From Deltaproteobacteria bacterium (GTDB taxonomy: Bacteria; Myxococcota; Polyangia; Polyangiales; B10-G4): DNA of 8,569 nucleotides. The DNA lies in NCBI GenBank assembly GCA_019312705.1, contig JAFDCW010000128.1:1-8569 (forward strand). The letters are read 5' to 3'. The notes beneath the pieces are model-generated. The model saw only the letters and a list, made by a program, of their open reading frames with translations. It was not told the origin of the DNA and did no database searches. Below, one piece after another: positions 1 through 8,569 of the stretch. A program made the translations under genes and the position numbers. Position 1 is the first letter of the stretch. Each line of letters opens with the position of its first letter.

Positions 1-591
1 GTCAACCGGCTCCTGGCCGGCGAGACGGTAAAGACCGCCCGCTACGACTTCCGCGAGGGCAAGTCTCACCCCGAGGGCGGCAAGGAGATGACCTTGAGGA
101 AGGGTCAGGTCCTGATCCTCGAGGGCATCCATGGCCTGAACCCGCGCCTGCTCGAGTCCGTTGCGGACGACCGGCTCTATCGCATCTTCATCTGCCCCCT
201 CGCCCAGCTGCCCATCGACCGGGTGAGTCGCGTGCACGCATCGGACCTCCGATTACTCCGCCGTATCGTCCGAGACCGCCACGGCCGCGGCCACAACGCG
301 TCGGCCACCATCGCCCGATGGCCCTCGGTGCGCCGCGGCGAGCGCAAGAACATCTTCCCCTTCCAAGACCTCGCCGACGCGGTCTTCGACACCTCACTGA
401 TCTACGAGCTCTCGGTGCTCCGGGTCTTCGCCGAGCGCTACCTGCGCGAGGTGCCCCGGGGCGACCCGGCCTACCCCACGGCCCACCGCCTCTTGACCAT
501 GCTCTCCCGGTTCATTTCCATCTACCCCGACCACGTCCCGCCGACATCCATCCTGCGGGAGTTCATCGGCGGCAGCGGCTTCGAGTTCTGA
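1..591 (+). CDS. TGS-type uridine/nucleoside kinase, C-terminal part (5' end outside window)
   Basis: The reading frame is open from the first base, so the 196 residues seen are the C-terminal part of a longer protein; the ATG at 88 is internal. The fragment matches the P-loop uridine kinase/phosphoribulokinase-like domain of the proteins that join a threonyl-tRNA-synthetase-like TGS region to a nucleoside kinase. Landmarks are ARYDF at fragment residues 13-17, ILEGIHGLNP at 39-48, an RLLRRIVRD stretch, WPSVRRGE, IFPFQ, and the C-terminal SILREFIGGS signature close to the stop. The Walker A loop and the TGS part should lie upstream of the window. The family is expected to phosphorylate a nucleoside in the cytoplasm using a nucleoside triphosphate, but substrates vary and cannot be read from this fragment. 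The next gene starts 3 bases after the stop, which suggests co-transcription. Whole-protein length and start cannot be judged. Confidence 0.88.
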   Translation, partial: VNRLLAGETVKTARYDFREGKSHPEGGKEMTLRKGQVLILEGIHGLNPRLLESVADDRLYRIFICPLAQLPIDRVSRVHASDLRLLRRIVRDRHGRGHNASATIARWPSVRRGERKNIFPFQDLADAVFDTSLIYELSVLRVFAERYLREVPRGDPAYPTAHRLLTMLSRFISIYPDHVPPTSILREFIGGSGFEF

Positions 592-594
592 AGC

Positions 595-1002
595 ATGCCT
601 GACCCAGGCCCCGACGCTCACGTCACGCACCGGGGTGGGTGCCACTGCGGCGCCGTGCGCTTCGAGGTCGATGCCCCGGCGCGCCTCAGCACGTTGGCCT
701 GCAACTGTAGCCGCTGCACCATGCTCGGCTTTCGGCACCTCATCGTGCCCAAGGTTCGGTTCCGGCTGCTCGCGGGTGAGGACGACCTCACCGAGTACCG
801 GTTCAATGCCGGCGTCGCTCGCCATCTCTTCTGCCGCACTTGCGGCGTGCAGTCCTACTACGTGCCGCGTTCGAACCCCGACGGCATCAGCGTCAACGCG
901 CGGTGCCTCGACCCCGTGACCATCGAGGGCGAAGACGTCTCGCCCTTCGACGGGCAGAACTGGGAAGAGCACGCCCGGGGCCTGGCGCACCTTTCGGAGT
1001 AA
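595..1002 (+). CDS. GFA/CENP-V-like zinc-binding protein
   Basis: This is a complete 135-residue protein of the glutathione-dependent formaldehyde-activating (GFA)/CENP-V fold, a usual length for single-domain members. The zinc ligands are visible in order: CHC at 16-18, CNCSRC at 36-41, and CRTC at 80-83. By family analogy, C16, C18, C80 and C83 would hold the structural zinc, while C36, C38 and C41 form the second metal or active-site cluster. The segment CGVQSYYVPRSNPDG (83-97) followed by CLD at 104-106 resembles the animal CENP-V branch more than classical Gfa. Many members have no proven activity; a carbon-sulfur lyase or thiol-adduct role is possible, and formaldehyde detoxification should not be assumed. 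No membrane segment or signal peptide is seen, so it is probably cytoplasmic. The ATG start sits 3 bases after the kinase stop. It has no strong Shine-Dalgarno match, so translation may be coupled to the kinase. Confidence 0.9.
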   Translation: MPDPGPDAHVTHRGGCHCGAVRFEVDAPARLSTLACNCSRCTMLGFRHLIVPKVRFRLLAGEDDLTEYRFNAGVARHLFCRTCGVQSYYVPRSNPDGISVNARCLDPVTIEGEDVSPFDGQNWEEHARGLAHLSE

Positions 1003-1031
1003 CGCCCGAGTGAGGCGCTGCGAGCTCTTGC

Positions 1032-1511
1032 ATGTCCCACGCCGGCGGGCAACGCTTCGGGGGCGTGCGACGCCTCCTCCCAGTAGCCATAGGCCTCCTC
1101 CTGCTTCCTTTCCTCGCGGGCTCCGTGGCCCTTGTCGCTTGGAACATCGCCGTGGGAAGCCTCGCCCAGGCGGTCGGAGTAGGGCCCGAGGTCGGCCCCG
1201 ATGCTCCCCTCGCCGCGCGAACCCTCGCACAGCACATCTTCGTGCTCGTTCAGACGACCCTGGCGGGACTGATCGGCGCAACCATCGCGACGCGCGTGGC
1301 CAAGAGCCGCCCGGGCACACACATCCTCGTCTTCTCTGCGGTCTGGATCGTCCTCGATATACTCGGCATGACCTTGGGGCCGGGACAGGTCCTCCCTCAG
1401 TGGTACAAAGTGCTCGGGCTCTCACTCGTGCCGCCGCAACTCTTCGCCGGGTACAAGCTCGGGATGGTGTGGCGAAGCCGGGCGCGCCCGAGCGCAGACG
1501 CGGAAGGGTGA
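1032..1511 (+). CDS. Unrecognised membrane protein with about four transmembrane segments
   Basis: I do not recognise a family for this 159-residue protein. Hydrophobic segments lie at about residues 15-37, 66-88, 97-117 and a weaker one at 125-146. Basic residues at 13-14, in the 88-93 loop and in the tail at 148-152 fit the positive-inside rule for a cytoplasmic N and C terminus, with the 40-65 loop outside. That loop is rich in Gly, Pro and Ala. There is no cysteine, lipobox or obvious catalytic motif. The coding call rests on the coherent hydrophobic pattern, the same strand as the two preceding genes, and termination just before a convergent gap. It begins 29 bases after the GFA-like stop, and only a three-base GAG lies at Shine-Dalgarno distance from the ATG. 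The DUF or function is unknown. It could be an inner-membrane accessory protein, but nothing in the sequence says of what. Confidence 0.72.
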   Translation: MSHAGGQRFGGVRRLLPVAIGLLLLPFLAGSVALVAWNIAVGSLAQAVGVGPEVGPDAPLAARTLAQHIFVLVQTTLAGLIGATIATRVAKSRPGTHILVFSAVWIVLDILGMTLGPGQVLPQWYKVLGLSLVPPQLFAGYKLGMVWRSRARPSADAEG

Positions 1512-1668
1512 CCCCAGCCCTGGCCCCGCGAAGACTCGAGGCTGCTCCGGCGAAAGTTCGGTGCTGTCGGTCCTCCGGTCGACGATCCGATGGCAGCTTC
1601 ATCGGGGCGGCTCCCCGGCGCTGAGGCAGAAGGCGAGTTCGTGTCAGAGGACCGAGATGTTCTCGCGA
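1512..1668. other. Convergent intergenic gap with a weak hairpin
   Basis: This is the only gap of note, between the converging membrane-protein and carboxylase alpha genes. It contains a perfect 5-bp inverted repeat, CGGGG (1603-1607) with CCCCG (1613-1617), around a 5-base loop. No T-run follows on either strand, so it is not a canonical intrinsic terminator. Open frames crossing the gap give Arg/Gly/Pro-rich products without recognisable motifs, and I see no small gene here. Termination for both runs is probably Rho-dependent or uses a structure I cannot identify. Confidence 0.4.
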
Positions 1669-3669
1669 TCACGCGTCCGCGATGACCACGAGCAGGGCGT
1701 CGGCGTCGACCTGCTCCCCAGCGGCGACGCAGACGCGCTCCACCGTTCCGGCGGCGGCGGCTTTGACCGCGTGCTCCATCTTCATCGCCTCGAGGCGCAC
1801 GATGACCTGGCCCGCTTCGACGGTATCGCCCTCTGCGACCGTGACGGTGACGATCTTCCCGGGCATCGGCGCGACGCAAGCACCCGCGACGACCGATGCA
1901 TTCGGTTCGGGGAAGCGGGGCACCTCGACGAGGGTGATATTCGTCCCGGCGACGTGCACGTGATGCTGGTCGCCTTTGCGCACGACCCGGGCGCGGCGAA
2001 CCACACCTTCGCCGTCTTCCCAGGCGAGGCTGCGTCCCTCGAGGCTGACCACCTTCGCCTCGCCAGCCTCTCCCGCGATGTCGACGGTGAAGCGACTGCC
2101 TGCGTGAGCGCGATATTCGACCCGGAGTTCTTCCCCGGAGGCCTCGTAGAGGGCCCACTGGGGCGCAAAGTCATTCAGTCGAAAGCCGCTCGGCACCGCC
2201 GGGCCCGGCCGGTTGGCGGCGCGTTCGGCGTGGGCGTGCAGCGTCGCGGCGATGGCAGCCCAGCGTGTCTCCCGCGTGCTTTGACCGGTTCTGTCGGGGG
2301 CGGCCCCGCAGCACGCATCTCGGTGATGCTCGATGAAGTGGGTGTCGTATTGCCCGGCCTGAAAGTCGGGATGAGCGAGCACGCGACCGAGGAACGCCAG
2401 GTTCGTCACGGCACCGAGGACCGACGCGCGCGATAGGTAGCGACGCATGCGCCCGACCGCTTCGTCGCGATCGACGCCGTAGGCGATGACCTTGGCGAGC
2501 ATGGGGTCGTAGTGGATAGACACCTCGGAACCGGCCGCGACGCCGGTGTCGAGACGCACGCCTTCGGCCGGGGGCAGGTCCCAGTCGAGGATCGACCCGC
2601 TCGCCGGCAGAAACCCGGCTTCCGAGTCCTCGGCGTAGAGCCGACACTCGATGGCGGCCCCGGTCATGACGAGGGACTCCTGAGAGAAGCTGAGTTCTTC
2701 GCCGCGAGCCACTCTGACCTGCTCGCGCACCAGGTCGACCCCGGTGACCATCTCCGTAATCGGGTGTTCGACCTGGAGGCGCGTATTGACCTCGAGGAAG
2801 TAGAACGCACCATCGGGGGCGAGAATGAACTCGACGGTGCCGGCGTTTTGATAGCCGATGGCCCGCGCGACTCGGACTGCGGCCTCCCCCATGCGCGCCC
2901 GAAGCTCGTCGTCGAGGGCCGCAGACGGCGTCTCTTCGATGACCTTCTGATGCCGCCGCTGAATGGAGCACTCGCGCTCGAAGAGATGCACGACGTTGCC
3001 GCGACCGTCGCCGAAGATCTGGAACTCGACGTGGCGCGGGCGCTCGACGTAGGTCTCGACGAGGAGCGTGTCGTCACCGAAGGCGCCCGCGGCCTCGCGC
3101 TTGGCGGCCGCGATGCCCTCGGCGAGGCCCTCCGCGGCCGTCACGACGCGCATGCCCTTGCCGCCGCCGCCGGCGCTCGCCTTGAGCAGAACCGGGAAGC
3201 CCAGTTTGCGGGCCTCGGCGGCGAGCACCGCGGGGTCCTGGTCGGCTCCATCGTAACCGGGGATCACCGGGACACCGGCCTCGGCGACGAGCTCCTTCGC
3301 ACGCCGCTTGTCGCCCATGGCTCGAATCACATCCGCCGGAGGGCCGATGAAAGTGAGCCCGGCACGGACGACGGCGTCGGCGAAGTCGGCGTTCTCAGAC
3401 AGGAACCCATAGCCGGGGTGCACGGCGTCGGCGCCGGTCTTGCGGGCCGCATCGATGATCTTGTCGATGCTCAGATAGCTCTCGGACGACGGCGCCGGGC
3501 CGATCCTCACCGCGAGGTCGGCGTCCTGGACGTGCAGGGCGTCTTCATCCGCGTCGGAAAAGACCGCGACGGTGGAGATGCCCATCTCGTGGCAAGTGCG
3601 CATGACGCGCCGGGCGATCTCGCCGCGATTGGCGACCAGTACGCGCTCGATACTTTTCAGGTCTGCCAT
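1669..3669 (-). CDS. Acyl-CoA carboxylase alpha subunit (biotin carboxylase plus biotin carrier), methylcrotonyl-CoA carboxylase type
   Basis: This 666-residue protein carries the biotin carboxylase and biotin carrier parts of an acyl-CoA carboxylase. With ATP and bicarbonate it would carboxylate its own biotin and pass the carboxyl group to the beta subunit encoded just upstream. The N-terminal biotin carboxylase domain opens with VLVANRGEIARR. It shows the ATP-grasp glycine loop GGGGKGM at 167-173, the RRHQKV segment near 238-243 and the catalytic NTRLQVEH near 295-302. A linker region of about 463-583 corresponds to the BT domain that contacts beta in this family. The carrier domain at the C terminus has the biotinylation motif EAMKMEH with Lys630. 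Length is close to that of known MCC alpha subunits (about 650-670). An in-frame ATG 51 bases upstream would overlap the beta gene by 50 bases. I prefer the start at 3669 because the homologous N terminus begins there, one base after the beta stop. Propionyl- or geranyl-CoA carboxylase alpha subunits are the main alternatives. Confidence 0.93.
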   Translation of the reverse strand: MADLKSIERVLVANRGEIARRVMRTCHEMGISTVAVFSDADEDALHVQDADLAVRIGPAPSSESYLSIDKIIDAARKTGADAVHPGYGFLSENADFADAVVRAGLTFIGPPADVIRAMGDKRRAKELVAEAGVPVIPGYDGADQDPAVLAAEARKLGFPVLLKASAGGGGKGMRVVTAAEGLAEGIAAAKREAAGAFGDDTLLVETYVERPRHVEFQIFGDGRGNVVHLFERECSIQRRHQKVIEETPSAALDDELRARMGEAAVRVARAIGYQNAGTVEFILAPDGAFYFLEVNTRLQVEHPITEMVTGVDLVREQVRVARGEELSFSQESLVMTGAAIECRLYAEDSEAGFLPASGSILDWDLPPAEGVRLDTGVAAGSEVSIHYDPMLAKVIAYGVDRDEAVGRMRRYLSRASVLGAVTNLAFLGRVLAHPDFQAGQYDTHFIEHHRDACCGAAPDRTGQSTRETRWAAIAATLHAHAERAANRPGPAVPSGFRLNDFAPQWALYEASGEELRVEYRAHAGSRFTVDIAGEAGEAKVVSLEGRSLAWEDGEGVVRRARVVRKGDQHHVHVAGTNITLVEVPRFPEPNASVVAGACVAPMPGKIVTVTVAEGDTVEAGQVIVRLEAMKMEHAVKAAAAGTVERVCVAAGEQVDADALLVVIADA

Positions 3670-3670
3670 A

Positions 3671-5293
<1,623 letters not shown>

Positions 5294-5306
5294 GGCCCGG
5301 AGGGTA

Positions 5307-6800
5307 TCAGCCGTATGTATTGATGGGGGGGCGCTTGTTTGCCCAGGGGTGCGCCTCTTCGAGCTGGGCCGCGAGGCTCAGGAGGGTCCAGTCGTCGCCA
5401 AAGCGCCCGGTGAGCATGGTGCCGATGGGCAACCCGTCATCATTCCAGTGAAAAGGCACGTTCATCGAGGGCTGGCCGGTCACGTTGGCGAAGATCGTAA
5501 AGGGTACGAAGTCGTAAACCTCTTCCGCCACCCGCTCGACGGCGCCGGGGACCTTGAGCAGAGGAGCGAGGTTGCCGCGGACGATCGCGCGCTGGAGCGT
5601 CGCTTCGAAGCCCTTTGGTTTGAGGGCACCAATCTTTGGAGGCGGGCCCCCGAGGGTCGGCGTCAAGAGCACGTCGTAGTCCTCGAAGAAGGGTGCCGTC
5701 GTCCGCGAGAGGGTCTTGAGATTCTCGAGGGCGAGAGCGAACTGCACCGCGCCGGTATTGCGCCCCATCATCACCGCGAGCCAGGTGGTCACCTCGAAGT
5801 CGTCTTTGGTCGCAGGCCGCCCGACGATCTTGGCTCCAGCGATAGCCTCGGTAGCGGTTGCGACCGAGACCACCGTCAGGAAATCTCGGGCGAATGCCGA
5901 CGCATCGACCGGGGGCCGCGCTTCTTCGACGTGGTGGCCGAGGTCTTCGAGGGCTTGCGCCATACGCTCGGTCGCGGTCACGCAATCGGGGTGGACCTTC
6001 GACGGCATGAGGGGATCGGTGGTGAACGCCACCCGGAGCTTCCGGGGCTCCCGGCGGGTCGCATCGAGGAAGGGCTCAGGCACGGGAGGCGGCGCGTACC
6101 AGTTGCCGACTTCGGGCCCGGTCGTCGCATCGAGGAGAGCCGCGCTGTCACGCACGGAACGGGTCAGGGCGTGCTCGATGGCGAAGCCGTACCAATGCTC
6201 ACTGGCGTCGGGGCCGGTGGGTGTGCGCGCCCGCGTGGGCTTGAAGCCGAAGACGCCGCAGCATGCCGCGGGGATTCGGATGGACCCCCCTCCATCGCCG
6301 CCGTGGGCCGCGGGTACCACCCCCGCACCGACGGCAGCGCCGGCTCCGCCGCTCGAACCCCCGGAGTTGTAGCCGAGCTTCCAGGGAGTGTGCGTGGGCC
6401 CGTGCAGCTCCGGCTCGGTGAAGGGCACGATGCCCAGCTCCGGGGTATTGGTCTTGCCGACGACCACCAGGCCGGCGCGCTTGTAGCGCTTGACCAATTC
6501 GGCGTCGTGGTCGGGCACGTAGTCCGCGTAGTAGCGGCTCCCCCCGGTCAGTCGTACGCCGCTGTAGGCGGAGAGCAGGTTCTTGAGCAAGAAGGGCACG
6601 CCCCGGAAGGGACCATCCGGCAGGTCACCACCGGCGACACGCCGGGCCTCGTCGTACATGCGGATGACGACGGCGTTGAGGTCGCCGTTGACCTCTTCGA
6701 TATTCGAGATCGCCGCCTCGACGAGTTCGAGGGGGGTGACCTCACCATCCCTCACCAACTCCGCGAGACCGAGTGCGTCATGATCGCCAAACGAATGCAT
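5307..6800 (-). CDS. Amidase-signature family hydrolase, 6-aminohexanoate-cyclic-dimer-hydrolase-like
   Basis: This is a complete 497-residue amidase-signature enzyme, a normal length for the family. The triad is intact: Lys73 in PFLLKN as base, Ser149 in GGSSGG as the cis-serine, and Ser173 in [12 protein letters not shown] as the nucleophile. The 24-residue spacing of the two serines equals that in fatty-acid amide hydrolase (217 and 241). The signature continues into [15 protein letters not shown]. The style of the core and of the [17 protein letters not shown] segment resembles the amidases annotated as 6-aminohexanoate-cyclic-dimer hydrolase. In that group the name reflects homology, and natural substrates are mostly unknown. 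It should hydrolyse a carboxamide or ester in the cytoplasm; no signal peptide is seen. GatA of the tRNA amidotransferase is unlikely, because no gatB or gatC lies nearby and the core is closer to the hydrolase branch. It starts 9 bases after the radical SAM stop and ends 13 bases before the carboxylase beta start, inside the same run. No Shine-Dalgarno is visible. Confidence 0.92.
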   Translation of the reverse strand: MHSFGDHDALGLAELVRDGEVTPLELVEAAISNIEEVNGDLNAVVIRMYDEARRVAGGDLPDGPFRGVPFLLKNLLSAYSGVRLTGGSRYYADYVPDHDAELVKRYKRAGLVVVGKTNTPELGIVPFTEPELHGPTHTPWKLGYNSGGSSGGAGAAVGAGVVPAAHGGDGGGSIRIPAACCGVFGFKPTRARTPTGPDASEHWYGFAIEHALTRSVRDSAALLDATTGPEVGNWYAPPPVPEPFLDATRREPRKLRVAFTTDPLMPSKVHPDCVTATERMAQALEDLGHHVEEARPPVDASAFARDFLTVVSVATATEAIAGAKIVGRPATKDDFEVTTWLAVMMGRNTGAVQFALALENLKTLSRTTAPFFEDYDVLLTPTLGGPPPKIGALKPKGFEATLQRAIVRGNLAPLLKVPGAVERVAEEVYDFVPFTIFANVTGQPSMNVPFHWNDDGLPIGTMLTGRFGDDWTLLSLAAQLEEAHPWANKRPPINTYG

Positions 6801-6809
6801 GGCGTATGT

Positions 6810-8372
6810 TTACGCGGGAGGTTCCACGCGGTCGATAGCTGGACGACGGAAAAGCCCGAGCAGCTCGCGAAGGCCCGAGGTCAGGGCCCCGGTCACCGGA
6901 GCCCCTTCGGCGAGTCGATAGCCTCCCCGGGCGCGCCCGTCGGCGTCCTCGAGCCAGACCGTGGCCATTTCCCCACCGGGTCCGACGAATTCCAGGTCCG
7001 CCCGGCGGCCGCTGTCGCGTACCCGCACATCGACGAAAGAAAGCTCGCCGAAGGGGGCCGCGGCGCGGATCTTCCGAAGCCTTTGGGCAACGCTCGCGCT
7101 GAGGGGCAGCGCCGCGTCGTCGCCGACGGGGTGAACGACGGGATACCCCGCAGCTTCGAGGGCGGCCCCGACCCGACGGAGAGCGTCCAGAGGCGTGCGC
7201 ATTCCATCGACGGGGCCGAGGAGTTCCAAGCAGAGCACTCCAAATTGCGCGAACGAACCTGCCGTCGCGCCGCGACGCAGCGCTACCCGAATTTCGGGAT
7301 CGCCACGCAGCGTGAGATGTAGCTCGTCCGCGCCGCGCTCCTCGACAGACCAGGGATCCTCGAGGGACTGCACCACGCCCGACAAATGCAGCGCGAGGAG
7401 GCGGCGGGTCGGGTCGGCGTCGGCGAGAATCGGCGGCGTCACCGGCGTGAGTCCGCCCGGCCCGTGAAAACGCAGGTAGGTGTCGAAGACGCCGCTGCAC
7501 CGCGACTCGAAGAGGCACTCGGCGCAGCTCGGGAGCTTGACCTTGTCCCGGCCTTTGACGAGGTATTTGTTCCAAGGACGGCTCAGCTGGTCGTCGCCGT
7601 CGATCGCGATGGTCTCCGTCGTTTCGCCGTCGTGATGAATTACGTGACCGAGGTGCGGGGCGATGCAGTAGGGAAGGTTCCCGATGTTCACGTCGAAGCC
7701 GTCTTCGAACTTCTCGTCGAAGGCTTGGACCATCTTGGTGAGGGGCTCGGCGAAGGCACGAAGGGGCGGCATCATCGCTCGCAGTTCTTCTTCGCTGCGC
7801 TCGCCGGCATCCGCCGGGCGCATGAGGTCGAGGTGCAGTTGCTCGACGCCGTAGGGCGCCAAGAGCTCCGGAAAGCGATCGACCGACGCATGGTTCGAAC
7901 CGACCACGCACATGTTGATGCTGATGCGTTGACCGCGGGCCGCGAGGTGTTCGAGGGTGCGCAAGATGCGGGCGAAGGAGCCGACCTTCCGCGTCGTCGC
8001 CTCGTGCTCCTCTTCCGTCGCGCCTTGAAGGGAGATGCGCCAGGAGAACTTCCCTCCGGTCGCGAGGACCTCGTCGATCACGGCGGCTCGGGCGGTCTTC
8101 ACGCCGTTGGTGAAAATGACGATCTCCTCGTAGCCGAGGCGAACACACTCGCGGACCACCTCCATGAACGCCGGCTGAAGGGTGGGCTCGCCGCCGAGGA
8201 GAGTGATCTTGCGGTGGCCGGCGCTGCGCGCCTCGCGGATGCGTTCGAGGATGGGGCCCGCGGCGAGGGGAAGGGCTTCGCCCATCGCCGTACGCTGCCC
8301 GCTCACGCAGAACGTGCAGCGGTTGTTGCACATGTGGCCGAGCTGGATCTCGACCTGGCGATCTGGCTCCAC
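6810..8372 (-). CDS. Radical SAM enzyme with auxiliary-cluster cysteines and unassigned C-terminal region
   Basis: This 520-residue protein is a radical SAM enzyme. The 4Fe-4S/SAM motif CNNRCTFC (C15, C19, C22) lies almost at the N terminus. It is followed by LLGGEPTLQP at 58-67 (SAM amino-group contact) and TNG at 88-90, as expected for the partial TIM barrel. Further on, C236 and the set C283-x2-C286-x5-C292 look like a reduced SPASM or twitch segment that could bind one auxiliary Fe-S cluster; the cysteine that often follows is absent. Residues from about 320 to 520 have a single cysteine (C381) and no motif I can name; they may be a separate beta-rich or recognition domain. The GTG start was chosen because the next in-frame Met (14) lies inside the motif region and would leave almost nothing before C15. 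Substrate unknown: SPASM/twitch enzymes often modify peptides, but no short precursor peptide gene is evident beside it. It lies 28 bases behind the upstream gene and 9 before the amidase. Confidence 0.88.
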   Translation of the reverse strand: MEPDRQVEIQLGHMCNNRCTFCVSGQRTAMGEALPLAAGPILERIREARSAGHRKITLLGGEPTLQPAFMEVVRECVRLGYEEIVIFTNGVKTARAAVIDEVLATGGKFSWRISLQGATEEEHEATTRKVGSFARILRTLEHLAARGQRISINMCVVGSNHASVDRFPELLAPYGVEQLHLDLMRPADAGERSEEELRAMMPPLRAFAEPLTKMVQAFDEKFEDGFDVNIGNLPYCIAPHLGHVIHHDGETTETIAIDGDDQLSRPWNKYLVKGRDKVKLPSCAECLFESRCSGVFDTYLRFHGPGGLTPVTPPILADADPTRRLLALHLSGVVQSLEDPWSVEERGADELHLTLRGDPEIRVALRRGATAGSFAQFGVLCLELLGPVDGMRTPLDALRRVGAALEAAGYPVVHPVGDDAALPLSASVAQRLRKIRAAAPFGELSFVDVRVRDSGRRADLEFVGPGGEMATVWLEDADGRARGGYRLAEGAPVTGALTSGLRELLGLFRRPAIDRVEPPA

Positions 8373-8400
8373 GGTGCCTAGGGTAGCAGCCGGCGCGCCT

Positions 8401-8568
8401 TCAGCGGGTCGGGAGGTCCGGGACGCGGTGGGTGTTCGTGAGTTGCTCCCAGGTGGGCTCGACGTTCGCCTTCGGCACGGTCAGGACCCGCAGGCGGAAT
8501 ACGACCCGGGTCACCGTCGAGGTGCTCACGTAGCCCTTGCGGGCGTCATGATACTCGAAGACCGCCTC
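8401..8568 (-). CDS. C-terminal 55 residues of an unknown protein (5' end outside window)
   Basis: A minus-strand frame enters from the window's right edge and stops with TGA at 8401-8403, giving 55 residues. They include alternating hydrophobic stretches (TVTRVVFRLRVLTVP) that suggest beta strands, and a polar tail ending in VPDLPTR. Third positions are G/C-heavy, and the strand and the 28-base spacing to the radical SAM start fit the same run. No domain can be named from so short a piece. Whether it is the first gene of the run, and where the promoter is, lies outside the window. Confidence 0.6.
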   Translation of the reverse strand, partial: EAVFEYHDARKGYVSTSTVTRVVFRLRVLTVPKANVEPTWEQLTNTHRVPDLPTR

Positions 8569-8569
8569 G

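Noticed and set aside
394..1602. Minus-strand 402-codon frame opposite the kinase, GFA-like and membrane-protein genes
   Set aside because: It spans three supported plus-strand genes and their gaps, and the product is Arg-rich without motifs.
1603..1617. Hairpin as an intrinsic terminator
   Set aside because: The stem is only 5 bp and no T-run follows on either strand.
6778..8331. Minus-strand 517-codon frame overlapping the radical SAM gene
   Set aside because: Same strand in another frame; the product is almost wholly Arg/Pro/Gly/Ser-rich, while the overlapping frame has the full radical SAM motif set.
7386..8381. Plus-strand 331-codon frame opposite the radical SAM gene
   Set aside because: Antisense shadow with no domain signal.

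Overview
The window is very GC-rich, almost fully coding bacterial chromosomal DNA with G/C-heavy third codon positions. Gene content and protein style suggest a myxobacterial or other deltaproteobacterial-type genome, possibly metagenomic. This is an inference from family distribution only: no rRNA, tRNA or lineage marker is present. I see no mobile element, CRISPR array, RNA gene or integration scar.

The left part (1-1511) is a plus-strand run of three genes: the C-terminal 196 residues of a TGS-type uridine/nucleoside kinase cut by the window edge, a small zinc-binding GFA/CENP-V-like protein 3 bases behind it, and an unrecognised protein with about four membrane segments. A 157-base convergent gap (1512-1668) follows, with only a weak hairpin.

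The right part (1669-8569) is a minus-strand run of five tightly spaced genes, read from right to left. They are the tail of an unknown protein (cut by the window edge), a GTG-started radical SAM enzyme with auxiliary-cluster cysteines and an unassigned C-terminal region, an amidase-signature hydrolase with an intact Ser-cisSer-Lys triad, and the carboxyltransferase (beta) and biotin carboxylase/biotin carrier (alpha) subunits of a methylcrotonyl-CoA-carboxylase-type acyl-CoA carboxylase. Gaps are 28, 9, 13 and 1 bases, so this looks like one transcription unit whose promoter lies outside the window.

The two carboxylase subunits should form one biotin enzyme: alpha carboxylates its own biotin with ATP and bicarbonate, and beta transfers the carboxyl group to an acyl-CoA. 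MCC normally serves leucine breakdown, but none of the usual partner genes (isovaleryl-CoA dehydrogenase, methylglutaconyl-CoA hydratase, HMG-CoA lyase) is visible here. The upstream neighbours are instead an amidase and an uncharacterised radical SAM enzyme. That association is the most interesting point in the window, though it may be only loose clustering. I found no clear evidence of a wholly new system.
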